Program-made: the position numbers and the translations under genes
The notes under the pieces: model-generated
Told to the model about the DNA's origin: nothing
The model's database searches: none
Seen by the model: only the letters and a program-made list of their open reading frames with translations
DNA from: Pseudogracilibacillus sp.
Lineage (GTDB): Bacteria > Bacillota > Bacilli > Bacillales > Amphibacillaceae
Direction: 5' to 3'
Assembly: GCA_026169815.1 (NCBI GenBank)
Contig: JAPFDT010000002.1
Location: 62,001-126,000, forward strand
Length of the DNA: 64,000 bases
Shown: positions 22,044 through 31,696 of the stretch, one piece after another
How positions within the stretch are numbered: position 1 is the stretch's first letter
Layout of the letters: every line of letters starts with the position of its first letter

Positions 22044-22706
22044 CTATCTTTTGTCTAATTTTTTTGATAAATAATCTCCAATAAATTGGAAGATGAAAAC
22101 AATTAATACAATGATAATCGAACAAATAAGTACAATATCAAACGCTCTACGTTGGAACCCTGCATAATATGCATAACTTCCTAATCCTCCAGCTCCGATT
22201 GCTCCTGCCATTGCTGTATAACCAATTAAAGCAATGGCTGTAACTGTTAAACTTGATACTAACGCAGGCATAGACTCTGGTAATAATACTCTAAATATAA
22301 TTGTCGTAGTCTTAGCTCCCATTGCTTGAGCTGCTTCTATCACCCCTTTATCGATTTCTTTTAAGGCAATTTCAACGAGTCGACCGTAAAATGGAGCCGC
22401 CCCGATAATTAATGCTGGTAACGCTGCATTTGGACCTCGCATCGTCCCTAATAAGAAATACGTAAATGGAAATAAAAGTAATATTAAAATAATAAATGGA
22501 ATAGCTCGAAATACGTTTACAAATGTTGCTGTAATAATATTAATTGGCTTATTTTCCCACAAACCATCTTTTGCCGTTAAATATAAAAGCAATCCGAGTA
22601 ATAGTCCGAAAACAAAAGTTCCTGTTAATGAAATTAATGTCATGTAAAATGTTTCATAAGTTGCTTCCCAAAGCTTGTCTGTATCTAAATTTGAAAAATC
22701 AATCAT
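22044..22706 (-). CDS. metI: Methionine ABC transporter permease
   Basis: This is the membrane subunit of the MetNIQ methionine importer (MetP in B. subtilis naming), 220 residues with five to six helices. The coupling-helix motif EAAQAMGAKTTTIIFRVLLPESMPAL is the classic EAA loop that contacts MetN. Its ATG overlaps the end of metN by 8 bp, so the two are translationally coupled. Confidence 0.95.
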   Translation of the reverse strand: MIDFSNLDTDKLWEATYETFYMTLISLTGTFVFGLLLGLLLYLTAKDGLWENKPINIITATFVNVFRAIPFIILILLLFPFTYFLLGTMRGPNAALPALIIGAAPFYGRLVEIALKEIDKGVIEAAQAMGAKTTTIIFRVLLPESMPALVSSLTVTAIALIGYTAMAGAIGAGGLGSYAYYAGFQRRAFDIVLICSIIIVLIVFIFQFIGDYLSKKLDKR

Positions 22707-23730
22707 CGTCCCGGATCACCTCCACTACTGCTGTCGAAGTGTTTTTCAAATAGTTCAATGCTTCAGCTAAAATTGCCTTTTCTCCTGTCATTTGGATGAC
22801 CATTTTACCTAATGCACCGTTTTGTGTTTGCGTAATTTTCCCTTGTAATATATTAATGTTAATGTCATATGATTTTGCTACATTACTAATTAATGTATCG
22901 TTAGTAGATTCTCCTGCAAAATGAAGTTGAACAATTTTTCCTTCTTTTGCTTGTTCTAAGACAAAATCTAAACTGTCATCTTCTTCTGTATTCGTCATGA
23001 GTTGCTCAACGAACTTTCTCGTCACTTCTTGTTCTGGATTTGAGAAGACGTCAATTACTTGTCCTTGTTCGACAACTTGACCTGCTTCCATGACTGCAAC
23101 TTTATCACAAACTTTTCGAATAACGTGCATTTCATGGGTAATCATAATGATTGTTAAACCGAGCTTTTGATTAATATCAACAAGTAAATCTAATATCGCG
23201 TTTGTTGTCTCTGGATCAAGTGCAGATGTTGCCTCATCACTTAACAAGACTTTCGGATCATTTGCTAACGCTCGAGCAATACCAACACGTTGCTTTTGAC
23301 CACCACTTAATTGTGAAGGATAAGAAGTTTCTCGACCTGTTAAACCAACTAAATCGATTAATTCCTGCACTCTTTCTTCACGCTCTTTTTTCGGAACACC
23401 TGCTATTTCTAATGGAAATGCAATATTTTCTTCCGTCGTTCGTGACCAAAGCAGATTGAAATGTTGGAAAATCATCCCGATATCCTGTCTTGCCAATCGT
23501 AAACTGTTTCCCTTTAATGATGTCATTTCTTTATCATCAATAACGATTGACCCTGCTGTAGGATCTTCTAAGCGATTTAATAAGCGAACGAATGTACTTT
23601 TACCAGCCCCACTATAACCGATAACACCATAAATTTCGCCTTCATCAATATCAAGCGTAATAGAATCAACCGCTTTAATATCTTGATGTTTCGTTTTATA
23701 TATTTTCTTTAACCCTTTAATTGAAATCAT
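22699..23730 (-). CDS. metN: Methionine ABC transporter ATPase
   Basis: This is the ATP-hydrolysing subunit of the methionine importer, 343 residues. Walker A GYSGAGKST (38-46), signature YPSQLSGGQKQRVGIARAL and Walker B KVLLSDEATSALDP are all intact. The C-terminal domain (about 265-340) is the NIL domain that binds methionine and inhibits transport when the cell has enough. It is first in the operon, behind an S-box leader. Gene order metN-metI-metQ with the yus genes downstream matches B. subtilis. Confidence 0.97.
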   Translation of the reverse strand: MISIKGLKKIYKTKHQDIKAVDSITLDIDEGEIYGVIGYSGAGKSTFVRLLNRLEDPTAGSIVIDDKEMTSLKGNSLRLARQDIGMIFQHFNLLWSRTTEENIAFPLEIAGVPKKEREERVQELIDLVGLTGRETSYPSQLSGGQKQRVGIARALANDPKVLLSDEATSALDPETTNAILDLLVDINQKLGLTIIMITHEMHVIRKVCDKVAVMEAGQVVEQGQVIDVFSNPEQEVTRKFVEQLMTNTEEDDSLDFVLEQAKEGKIVQLHFAGESTNDTLISNVAKSYDININILQGKITQTQNGALGKMVIQMTGEKAILAEALNYLKNTSTAVVEVIRDDD

Positions 23731-23793
23731 TCAACTTGCCTCCCTAACTTTCGTGGAGAAAGTTCACTCTAATTAATTTTTTACATTAAAAAA

Positions 23794-23946
23794 TCTTTCT
23801 GCATCGAGAACAGAAAGAGTAAAGTGTAAACCTTTTGTTCTCTCATCTACCAAAGCATATGCTTTGCAGGATTTGGCACCTTTCAATAAAAATTGAAGGT
23901 TGCCGCGACTTCTTAGGGCCAGTCCCTCCGTCGCTCTGTATAAGAG
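23794..23946 (-). ncRNA. SAM-I (S-box) riboswitch of metNIQ
   Basis: Read on the minus strand, the leader starts near 23946 with CTCTTATACAGAGCGACGG, continues GGAGGGACTGGCCC, then the RGTCGCGGCAACC-type segment. P1 closes around 23840-23850 with 23938-23946. A terminator hairpin (arms 23794-23801 and 23811-23818) is followed by T6 and lies 63 bp before the metN start. A TATAAT -10 hexamer lies upstream at 23968-23973. SAM binding should stop transcription. Confidence 0.93.
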
Positions 23947-24014
23947 TTTAGATGTTTATGTAATTATATTATAGATGGTATCATTGCACATAAGAGAAGT
24001 CAATAAAAACGTTA

Positions 24015-24341
24015 CTATTGCTGGAACAAATATGCGGCATAACGGTACACATAATGATACATATTCGCAACAGAATGAAACGTATAAACTTTTTCCTTTA
24101 TTTCCCCAGCTTCTTTAATCAATAGACACGGTACACTTTCTACTTGATACCGTTGCATAAAGTCCGGATAAAGTGAAGCATTCATTTCATAAAAAATTGT
24201 TTCCCCATGCGTTGCTTCAATTTTATCTAAAAACGCTTTTGCTATATGACACGTACCACAAAAAGGTGTATAAATATAAAGTAAAAAATCATCGAGTTCA
24301 GCTAATTTTTCTTCAGATATTTGTTGCACTTTCATCACCAT
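24015..24341 (-). CDS. yusE: Thioredoxin-like protein YusE
   Basis: This is a 108-residue thioredoxin-fold protein with a CGTC redox pair (Cys28 and Cys31 in YTPFCGTCHIAKAF) and the cis-proline loop VESVPCLLI. It matches B. subtilis YusE in size and neighbourhood, between metN and gcvH. No signal peptide is present, so it acts in the cytosol. Its partner is unknown. The start is either of two ATGs two codons apart (24341 or 24335). Confidence 0.85.
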   Translation of the reverse strand: MVMKVQQISEEKLAELDDFLLYIYTPFCGTCHIAKAFLDKIEATHGETIFYEMNASLYPDFMQRYQVESVPCLLIKEAGEIKEKVYTFHSVANMYHYVYRYAAYLFQQ

Positions 24342-24347
24342 TCTTTA

Positions 24348-24695
24348 TTACATCAAGTATATTGGCTTTACATTAAAACGATGTTTAATCAATTCGGTTG
24401 CTAAAACATCGGCAGGCGTCGTTTCTACTTCGACATGTTCACTCGGAATGTACATATGAAAAGCATGCGGAAGTTCGGCTGCCAATTGTTTTCGTAGTTC
24501 GATCCCTGGTTCATCTGCATCTACGAAAATATAAACATCACGAAAATCCAAATCATATTCCTCAAGCATTTCATCAAATTTCTCTACACCAAATGTCCCG
24601 TACGTACAAATAATTTCTACCGAATTACGAAGCACTTGTTTCAAAACTCGTTTATCATTTGCACCTTCAACAATGATGATGCGATCATCTTCCAA
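24348..24695 (-). CDS. yusF: Toprim-domain protein YusF
   Basis: This small protein is essentially a single Toprim domain: the catalytic Glu in RIIIVEGANDKRVL and the acidic DxD motif in IFVDADEPG. The family resembles RNase M5 and the small primase-like proteins, but YusF itself has no established reaction. Start choice: no ATG fits; the TTG at 24695 lies 9 nt after TTGGAG and gives MEDDRIIIVEG (115 residues). A TTG at 24710 would place the start in the ribosome site. It is 6 bp upstream of yusE, so the two are co-transcribed. Confidence 0.85.
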   Translation of the reverse strand: MEDDRIIIVEGANDKRVLKQVLRNSVEIICTYGTFGVEKFDEMLEEYDLDFRDVYIFVDADEPGIELRKQLAAELPHAFHMYIPSEHVEVETTPADVLATELIKHRFNVKPIYLM

Positions 24696-24809
24696 GTTTG
24701 TCAACTCCAATATACACTATAATATTTAGATAAGCATAAACGAAAACTTCCTTATAATTATTGTATTCTAAGATGTTCTCGCTATGCTCATCTTTACATT
24801 ATTTACTTG

Positions 24810-25190
24810 TTACTCAGAAATATAACTTTCATATTCATCTGCTGAATATAACGTTTCTAATTGACTTTCATCATCAGCTTCAATAACAATCATCCATGCT
24901 CGTTCATAAGGAGATTCATTTACTTGCTCAGGCTTAGTCTCTAACATTTCATTTACTTCTACTACTGTACCAGTTAATGGTGCATAGAGTTCAGAAACTG
25001 TTTTTACCGATTCTAAACTTCCGAAAGGTTCATCTCTTTCAATTGAATCACCTTCTGCTGGTAGTTCTACAAAAACAACTTCCCCTAGTTCTTCTTGAGC
25101 AAACTCTGTGATCCCAATTCTTAAATCACTACCTTCACGTCTAACCCACACATGTTCTTTATAATATAATAAATCCTCTGGTAAACTCAT
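24810..25190 (-). CDS. gcvH: Glycine cleavage system H protein / lipoyl carrier
   Basis: This small lipoyl carrier shuttles the aminomethyl group in glycine cleavage and, in Bacillus, also serves as the donor from which lipoyl groups are passed to other enzymes. The lipoylated Lys63 is in [14 protein letters not shown] chose the ATG at 25190 ([10 protein letters not shown]), 6 nt after AGGAGG, giving 126 residues. A longer frame from 25217 overlaps the neighbouring gene and lacks a ribosome site. No other gcv gene is in the window, as in B. subtilis, where gcvH also stands apart. Confidence 0.95.
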   Translation of the reverse strand: MSLPEDLLYYKEHVWVRREGSDLRIGITEFAQEELGEVVFVELPAEGDSIERDEPFGSLESVKTVSELYAPLTGTVVEVNEMLETKPEQVNESPYERAWMIVIEADDESQLETLYSADEYESYISE

Positions 25191-25204
25191 GATTGACCTC
25201 CTAA

Positions 25205-25564
25205 TTATTTTAACCAAGTATTTTCAAATTGTTCTTCTTTAAAACCTACTGTAACTTGTTCTCCATCTGTAACAATTGGACGTTTAATCAACATACCATC
25301 AGCAGCTAAATAAGCTACTTTCTCATCCAATGTTGCATCAGGTAATTTATCTTTCATATTCTGTTCACGGTACACTTTACCACTCGTATTGAAAAACTTC
25401 TTCGCCTCTAAGTCACTATTTTCAATTAAACTCTTTATCGTTGACTCAGATGGTGTTGCTTCAACAATATGTATTAAATCAACTTCAAGATTATGTTCTT
25501 CTATCCATTTTTTTGCTTTGCGACATGTACTACAATTTGGATACCAATACATCGTTAAAGTCAT
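25205..25564 (-). CDS. yusI: Spx/ArsC-like protein YusI
   Basis: This 119-residue protein of the Spx/MgsR/ArsC superfamily has a CxxC pair at residues 11-14 ([10 protein letters not shown]), the central [16 protein letters not shown] block and the [20 protein letters not shown] signature. It corresponds to B. subtilis YusI. Whether it acts as a reductase or as an RNA-polymerase-binding regulator like Spx is not known from sequence. It sits 14 bp upstream of gcvH. Confidence 0.88.
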   Translation of the reverse strand: MTLTMYWYPNCSTCRKAKKWIEEHNLEVDLIHIVEATPSESTIKSLIENSDLEAKKFFNTSGKVYREQNMKDKLPDATLDEKVAYLAADGMLIKRPIVTDGEQVTVGFKEEQFENTWLK

Positions 25565-25695
25565 GATTTATCCTCCTCTATGATAAATTCAAACAAAGAT
25601 TCATTTGAATATTAATTCACTTAATAAGTTTCATGCACAACTACATAGAAGTATATCAAATAAGTACGACAAATAACAATAATGAAACAAAAAAG

Positions 25696-25731
25696 AATCG
25701 TTGCAATCAATGATGACTGATTACAACGATT
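25696..25731 (-). terminator. Terminator of fadNAE
   Basis: A 13-bp stem with one bulge (AATCGTTG-AATCA arms) is followed on the minus strand by a T-rich tail (CTTTTTTG). It lies about 75 bp after the fadE stop. Confidence 0.85.
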
Positions 25732-25805
25732 TATAAATGTAAGAGATTTTAAAAAGATTTATAACCTATATTAAAAGGTTAGAGAAAGATCACAAAACAA
25801 TAAAA

Positions 25806-27590
25806 TTATAGTACGTATTTTTCTTCAGCGATAACTTTTGCTGCAATTTCACGCTTTTTAGCAATTACATTTGTAGGGTCATGGCGTGTTAACTTACGTA
25901 GTGACGATAACATCATTCGTAAATTGTCCCCTTCTTCTACAGCAATTAAAATTTCCTTCGCATCTGCTTCAATACGATTAAATGCTTCTTGTGTATATAC
26001 TTGAGTATATAATAATTTCTGATTATGCTTATCTACGCCGTCTTTTGCAATAGCTTTTTCCGTACGTAAAATAGCCGCTTCCATATTATACACTTCTGCA
26101 GTCATGTCAGCTAAATTAACTAAAATTTCTTGTTCATTTTCTAACTTCTGCATATATTTCTGTGCCGCTAATCCTGCACCTAATAAAACAATTTTCTTAG
26201 CATTTTTTAATAAATGTTTTTCCTGCTCAAGTGGTTCATTACCAACTTCTTCTGGCATCATCATTAATAGTTCTTCTTGTAAACCTTGTGCTTCTTGTAA
26301 TAAAGGTAATTCACCTTTCATTGCTTTTTTAAGTAGTGTACCAGGAACGATTAAACGGTTAATCTCGTTTGTTCCTTCAAAGATACGGTTAATTCGTGAA
26401 TCACGGTACATACGCTCCACTTCATATTCAGCCATGAAACCATATCCACCATGCATTTGTACAGCTTCATCTGCAACATAATCTAATAATTCTGTTGCCA
26501 TATACTTATTCATCGAACACTCAATTTGATACTCTGCTATCGCTTTAGCAATTTCGCGACCATCTTTTAACTCTTCATCTGATAAGTTACCCATACGTTG
26601 TTCCATTAAACCAACTGTACGATAAACTGAGCTTTCATTAGCATATGTCTCTGCAGCCATTGTTCCTAATTTTTCTTGAGTTAATGTGAAGCTTGAAATT
26701 GGTGTATCAAACTGTTTACGTTCGTTTACATATTTCGTAGCTAATTCAATTCCACGCTTCGCACCACCTACACCACCGATAGCTAGCTTATAACGACCAA
26801 CGTTTAAAATATTGAACGCGATAATATGTCCGCGACCTTTTTCACCTAATAAGTTTTCTACTGGCACTTCAGCGTCTTCTAAAACTAATGTACGTGTAGA
26901 TGAACTCTTAATCCCCATTTTCTTTTCTTCTGGTCCTACAGAAACTCCTGGAAACTCACGTTCAACGATAAACGCTGTAAAATGTTCTGCATCAATTTTT
27001 GCATACACAACAAATACATCAGCAAAATCCGAGTTAGTAATCCACTGTTTTTCACCATTTAAAATGTAATGAGTTCCTGCCTCGTTTAAACGAGCTGTTG
27101 TTTTAGCACCTAAAGCATCTGACCCAGCACCTGGCTCTGTTAATGCGTAAGCTGCGATTAATTCACCAGTAGCTAATTTAGGTAAATACTGTGATTTCTG
27201 TTCATGGTTACCGAAGAAAACAATTGGTAATGATCCAATCCCTACGTGAGCACCATGCGTAATTGAAAAACCACCAGCTGGAGCAAAGTTTTCTGTAATT
27301 AATGATGAACTAATTTTATCTAAACCTAATCCACCATACTCTTCTGGAATGTCAGCACTTAACAGTCCTAAGTCTCCCGCTTTTTTAAGGAGTTTTACCG
27401 AATGTTCGAATTCATGATTTTCTAAGTTATCTACTAAAGGAATAACTTCCCCTTGGACAAAATCTTCTGTTGTTTTAGCAATCATTTTATGTTCTTCAGT
27501 GAAATCTTCTGGTGTAATAACATCTTCTCCAGTTAAATCTTCAATAAGAAAAGCTCCACCTTGAATTGTTTTTTCGCTCATATTAAACAT
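25806..27590 (-). CDS. fadE: Acyl-CoA dehydrogenase FadE
   Basis: This FAD enzyme carries out the first oxidation of acyl-CoA beta-oxidation. The 594-residue protein is the long, YusJ-type form. FAD/substrate motifs are seen in AYALTEPGAGSDALGAKTTA and QWITNSDFADVFVVYAKI, then the C-terminal helical half with MHGGYGFMAEYEVERMYRDS and IFEGTNEINRL. The region beyond about residue 420 is the extra helical domain of this subfamily. It is third in fadNAE, 93 bp after fadA, with a strong hairpin in that gap. Confidence 0.95.
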   Translation of the reverse strand: MFNMSEKTIQGGAFLIEDLTGEDVITPEDFTEEHKMIAKTTEDFVQGEVIPLVDNLENHEFEHSVKLLKKAGDLGLLSADIPEEYGGLGLDKISSSLITENFAPAGGFSITHGAHVGIGSLPIVFFGNHEQKSQYLPKLATGELIAAYALTEPGAGSDALGAKTTARLNEAGTHYILNGEKQWITNSDFADVFVVYAKIDAEHFTAFIVEREFPGVSVGPEEKKMGIKSSSTRTLVLEDAEVPVENLLGEKGRGHIIAFNILNVGRYKLAIGGVGGAKRGIELATKYVNERKQFDTPISSFTLTQEKLGTMAAETYANESSVYRTVGLMEQRMGNLSDEELKDGREIAKAIAEYQIECSMNKYMATELLDYVADEAVQMHGGYGFMAEYEVERMYRDSRINRIFEGTNEINRLIVPGTLLKKAMKGELPLLQEAQGLQEELLMMMPEEVGNEPLEQEKHLLKNAKKIVLLGAGLAAQKYMQKLENEQEILVNLADMTAEVYNMEAAILRTEKAIAKDGVDKHNQKLLYTQVYTQEAFNRIEADAKEILIAVEEGDNLRMMLSSLRKLTRHDPTNVIAKKREIAAKVIAEEKYVL

Positions 27591-27625
27591 CCTTTCTTTT
27601 TTCCTTAGTTGTCTTTATTTATAAC

Positions 27626-27672
27626 GTAGTGAAAGGATAATTACCTCTTAGCCCTTATTATCCTTTCACTAC
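27626..27672. repeat. Perfect 16-bp hairpin between fadA and fadE
   Basis: Arms 27626-27641 and 27657-27672 (GTAGTGAAAGGATAAT and complement) enclose a 15-nt loop. There is no T-tract after it, so it is not a normal terminator. An mRNA processing or stability element between the two genes is plausible. Confidence 0.7.
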
Positions 27673-27683
27673 AAGTGGCATCA

Positions 27684-28862
27684 TTATTTAATTAACTCAA
27701 AGACTCCTGCTGCACCCATTCCTCCACCAATACACATTGTGACAACACCAAATTGTACGTCACGACGTCTCATTTCATGCATAATCGATAATGTTAATTT
27801 AGTTCCTGTCATGCCAAGTGGGTGACCTAGAGCAATTGCTCCCCCATTTACGTTAACAATACTTGGATCTAAATCTAATGTGCGCATTACTTGAACTGAT
27901 TGAGAAGCAAACGCTTCATTCAATTCAAACAGTCCAATATCAGATAGTTCTAATCCTGCTAATTTTAATGCTTTTGGTACCGCTTCTACTGGACCAATTC
28001 CCATTACTTCTGGTTCTACCCCTGCAACTGCATATGAACGGAATTTTAATAAAGGTGTTAGTCCTTCTGCAACTGCTTTTTCACGATCCATTAATAAAAC
28101 AGACGCTGCACCATCACTCATTTGCGAAGAGTTTCCTGCTGTTACAGAACCTTTCACATTAAATGCTGGACGTAACTTTCCTAATACTTCAACTGTTGTA
28201 CCAGGACGAACTCCTTCATCCATTTCAAACATTCGTTTTTGTTCAACAATTTTATTATCTTTTCCAACAATACGATTTACTACTTCAACAGGAACAATTT
28301 CATCATTAAACTTTCCTGCTTTAATCGCAGCTTCTGCACGTTTATGACTTTCCACTGCAAAAGCATCTTGATCTGCTCGAGATACACCGTACCGATTTGC
28401 AACTTCTTCAGCTGTATGTCCCATTCCCATATAATATTCTGGAGCATTTTCAACGAGTGATGAGTTCGGCTTAATAACGTGACCACCCATCGGAATTAAA
28501 CTCATTGATTCAGCACCACCAGCAATAATTGTGTCACTATGACCAATCATAATTCTCTCGGCCCCGTAGGCGATACTTTGTAAACCAGAAGAACAATAAC
28601 GGTTAATTGTGTTCGCAGGTGTTTCTTTTTTTAGACCTGCAAGACCCGCAATATTATTCGCCATGTTCATCCCTTGTTCTGCTTCAGGCATTGCGTTTCC
28701 AATAATGACATCATCAATATTTCCATCATAATTATTGGCACGTTTTAATGTCTCTTTTACGGTTAATGCCGCCAAATCATCTGGTCTTGTATTTGCAAGT
28801 GAGCCACGAACCGCTCTACCGACAGGCGTTCTAGCTCCTGCAACAATGACTGCTTCTTTCAC
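27684..28862 (-). CDS. fadA: Acetyl-CoA acyltransferase (3-ketoacyl-CoA thiolase)
   Basis: It cleaves 3-ketoacyl-CoA with CoA in the last step of beta-oxidation. The nucleophilic Cys is in NTINRYCSSGLQSIA, with the catalytic His in GGAIALGHPLGMTG and the second Cys in VVTMCIGGGMGAAG. I chose the GTG at 28862, 6 nt after GGAGGGA, giving the usual N-terminus MKEAVIVAGARTPVG and 392 residues; an ATG at 28886 precedes that ribosome site. Second in fadNAE. Confidence 0.95.
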   Translation of the reverse strand: MKEAVIVAGARTPVGRAVRGSLANTRPDDLAALTVKETLKRANNYDGNIDDVIIGNAMPEAEQGMNMANNIAGLAGLKKETPANTINRYCSSGLQSIAYGAERIMIGHSDTIIAGGAESMSLIPMGGHVIKPNSSLVENAPEYYMGMGHTAEEVANRYGVSRADQDAFAVESHKRAEAAIKAGKFNDEIVPVEVVNRIVGKDNKIVEQKRMFEMDEGVRPGTTVEVLGKLRPAFNVKGSVTAGNSSQMSDGAASVLLMDREKAVAEGLTPLLKFRSYAVAGVEPEVMGIGPVEAVPKALKLAGLELSDIGLFELNEAFASQSVQVMRTLDLDPSIVNVNGGAIALGHPLGMTGTKLTLSIMHEMRRRDVQFGVVTMCIGGGMGAAGVFELIK

Positions 28863-28944
28863 TATAATTCCTCCCTCTTTATCCATTCAATAAAATTTCA
28901 TCTATAATTTACGTATTATCCCCCGATAATTGATTCTTTTTTTC

Positions 28945-31350
28945 TTAGTTACGTAACGGTTTTCCTTTTAACAACATATGTTGCATACGCATCTGTGTTT
29001 TTGGTTCTGCAATTAAGCTTAAGAATGCTTCTCTTTCTAAATCTAACATGACTTGTTCATCAATAAAGGATCCTGCTTGAACACGTCCTCCTGATATAAC
29101 ATATGCTAATTTTTCTGCGATTTTCAGATCATGTTCTGATGCATAGCCACTTAAGTGAAGATTCTTTGCTCCTAATAGCATCGCCGCATATCCTGAGTCA
29201 CCGACTACTGGAATTTTCTCCGGCTGTGGTGCTTGATAACCTGTTCTTGATAAAGCTAGAACACGTTGTTTAGCATCATTTAATAAATGATCCGGATTCA
29301 CACTAATACCATCATGCTTATTTAAGAAGCCATTCTCTCTCGCTTCTGCAGCAGATGTTGATACACTTGCCATTGCTACACGTTCAAATACTGCGTTGGC
29401 AACTTTTGATAAATCGAAATCGATTCCTTCTGGCATATCGCGCAGCATCTTCAAGTACAATTCTTTCGTACCGCCACCACCTGGAATTAATCCGACACCA
29501 ACTTCTACAAGACCCATATATGTTTCTTGTGATGCCTGCACACCTGCAGCAGGTAATGTTATTTCTGCTCCACCACCTAATGCCATTTGGAAAGGTGCTG
29601 TTACAACAGGTTTAGCTGAATACTTAATATTTTGTGTCATGTTTTGGAACTGACGAATCACCATATCTAGTTCAAAGAAATTATCATCTTGGGCTTCCAT
29701 TAACATTAATGCTAAGTTAGCTCCAACACAGAAGTTCTTTCCTTGGTTACCGATTACAAGTCCTTCGTAATTTTTTTCTACTTCTTCAATTGACTGATTG
29801 ACCATTTGCATGACATCAAGTCCGATTGAGTTATTCGGTGATGTAAATTCTAGTAAAGCTACACCATCACCAATATCTATTAAACTAGCTCCTGAATTCT
29901 TTTTAATAACGCCTTCAGATGCTTTTAATCTACGAATGTTAATTTCCTTCTCATTGAAAATCACTCGTTCGTAATCTTCTTTATTATGATTATAGAAGTA
30001 CACTTTTCCGTCCTCTTCTTTATAAAACGTTTCATTTCCATCTGCGATAAACTTCTCTACCCAAGCAGGTACATCTGCGCCTTCTTCTTTCATACGTTCA
30101 ACTGATTTTGCTACACCAATTGCATCCCATGTTTCAAATGGTCCGATTTCCCAACCGAATCCCCACTTCATTGCATTATCAATTTGTGTAATATCATCAG
30201 CAATTTCACCCGTTAAAGCAGCTGAGTAAACTAAAGTTGGTTTTAAAATATTCCATAAGAAGTCACTTGCCTTATCTCCTTTTTGAGATATAAGCGCTTT
30301 CAATTTCTTTCTAGTACCCTTTTGTTGTTTTGCCATTTCTACAGCAGCTGATTTTAACTTCTTACGATCTTCATATTCCATCGTTTCTGGATTTAACTGT
30401 AAAATAACGCTACCTTTTTCACCTTTTACTTTTTTGAAAAATCCTTGTTTAGCCTTTGCACCTAACCAACCTTTTTCATTCATCTTTTGCATGAATTCCG
30501 GTATTTCAAAGACTGCCTTTTCTTCACCTTCCACTTGGTCGTAAACGTTTTTCGCAACGTTAATGAACGTATCTAATCCAACTACATCTAATGTACGGAA
30601 TGTAGCACTCTTAGGACGACCGATTAAAGGGCCAGTTACTGAATCTACTTCACCGATTGTTAATCCCGCTTTTAACATTTCTTGAACTGTCACTTGTAAA
30701 CCATATGTTCCAATTCGGTTTCCAATAAAGTTCGGTGTATCTTTCGCTTCTACAACACCTTTACCTAAAATGTTTTCACCAAACTGTTTCATAAACGAAA
30801 CAACTTCAGCATCTGTGTGTTGTGTCGGAATAATTTCTAATAACTTTAAATAACGTGGTGGGTTGAAAAAGTGTGTTCCTAAGAAATGTTGTTTCATATC
30901 ATCTGAACAATCTTCAATCATTGCTTCTACTGAGATACCTGATGTATTCGATGTAACAATCGTTCCAGGTTTACGGTGTTTATCTACCTCAGCAAATACT
31001 TGTTTCTTAATATCTAATCGTTCAACTACTACTTCAATAATCCAATCTACATCTGCTAATTTGTCCATATCGTCTTCCATGTTACCGGTTACAATCAAGT
31101 CCATACTCTTTTTACTTGTAATCGGTGAGGGCTTTTGCTTAAGTAAAGCTTGCTTACTTTGGTTAGCCATACGATTACGTACAACTTTATCCTCTAAAGT
31201 TAATCCTTTACTTTCTTCTGCCTCTGTTAATTCTCTTGGAACGATATCTAACATAATTGTTGGAATTCCAATATTCGCTAAATGAGCAGCAATACCAGAC
31301 CCCATCACTCCAGATCCTAACACAGCAGCGCGCTTAATTCTTTGATTCAT
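28945..31350 (-). CDS. fadN: Bifunctional enoyl-CoA hydratase / 3-hydroxyacyl-CoA dehydrogenase FadN
   Basis: It catalyses the two middle steps of beta-oxidation. The N-terminal NAD-binding domain carries VLGSGVMGSGIAAHLANIGI (about 10-29) and the dehydrogenase motif HFFNPPRYLKLLEIIP. The C-terminal crotonase-like domain begins near residue 490 and includes VIGNQGKNFCVGANLAL and the oxyanion-hole glycines of FQMALGGGAEI. This order (dehydrogenase first, hydratase last) is that of B. subtilis FadN/YusL, the reverse of E. coli FadB. At 801 residues it has the expected length. It is first in the operon, behind a FadR-like operator. Confidence 0.96.
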   Translation of the reverse strand: MNQRIKRAAVLGSGVMGSGIAAHLANIGIPTIMLDIVPRELTEAEESKGLTLEDKVVRNRMANQSKQALLKQKPSPITSKKSMDLIVTGNMEDDMDKLADVDWIIEVVVERLDIKKQVFAEVDKHRKPGTIVTSNTSGISVEAMIEDCSDDMKQHFLGTHFFNPPRYLKLLEIIPTQHTDAEVVSFMKQFGENILGKGVVEAKDTPNFIGNRIGTYGLQVTVQEMLKAGLTIGEVDSVTGPLIGRPKSATFRTLDVVGLDTFINVAKNVYDQVEGEEKAVFEIPEFMQKMNEKGWLGAKAKQGFFKKVKGEKGSVILQLNPETMEYEDRKKLKSAAVEMAKQQKGTRKKLKALISQKGDKASDFLWNILKPTLVYSAALTGEIADDITQIDNAMKWGFGWEIGPFETWDAIGVAKSVERMKEEGADVPAWVEKFIADGNETFYKEEDGKVYFYNHNKEDYERVIFNEKEINIRRLKASEGVIKKNSGASLIDIGDGVALLEFTSPNNSIGLDVMQMVNQSIEEVEKNYEGLVIGNQGKNFCVGANLALMLMEAQDDNFFELDMVIRQFQNMTQNIKYSAKPVVTAPFQMALGGGAEITLPAAGVQASQETYMGLVEVGVGLIPGGGGTKELYLKMLRDMPEGIDFDLSKVANAVFERVAMASVSTSAAEARENGFLNKHDGISVNPDHLLNDAKQRVLALSRTGYQAPQPEKIPVVGDSGYAAMLLGAKNLHLSGYASEHDLKIAEKLAYVISGGRVQAGSFIDEQVMLDLEREAFLSLIAEPKTQMRMQHMLLKGKPLRN

Positions 31351-31375
31351 TTATAATCCTCCTTACATCATTGTT

Positions 31376-31393
31376 TGAATGAATCATCATTCA
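31376..31393. promoter_or_regulatory. fadR box: FadR-type operator upstream of fadN
   Basis: TGAATGAATCATCATTCA has perfect 7-bp arms (TGAATGA/TCATTCA) with a 4-bp centre. It differs from the known Bacillus FadR consensus TGAATGAMTANTCATTCA by one centre base. It sits 25 bp before the fadN start, so repression by FadR with relief by long-chain acyl-CoA is expected. Confidence 0.85.
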
Positions 31394-31696
31394 TTAAATT
31401 GGTAAAAAAAATAACTTCTGATAATTATAATAAACGATAAATCAATTTTACGCAATCGTTTTCATAAAATATTTTTAAAAAATGTCAGAAGCTGTCACGC
31501 TTTTAAAAAATGAACATTGCTATTTTCTATGCAAATCAAAACTCCTTGCGCCAAATGTATGATAGCGCATACTTCTTACTTTTAAGAATAACAGAAAATT
31601 TTAACATTGTAAATTTATTACTCTTATTTTTTAATTGATGGTTAAAGTTAATGAGTAAACTTAGTAAGAAGAATTGTTTTATATTTACAAGATATA

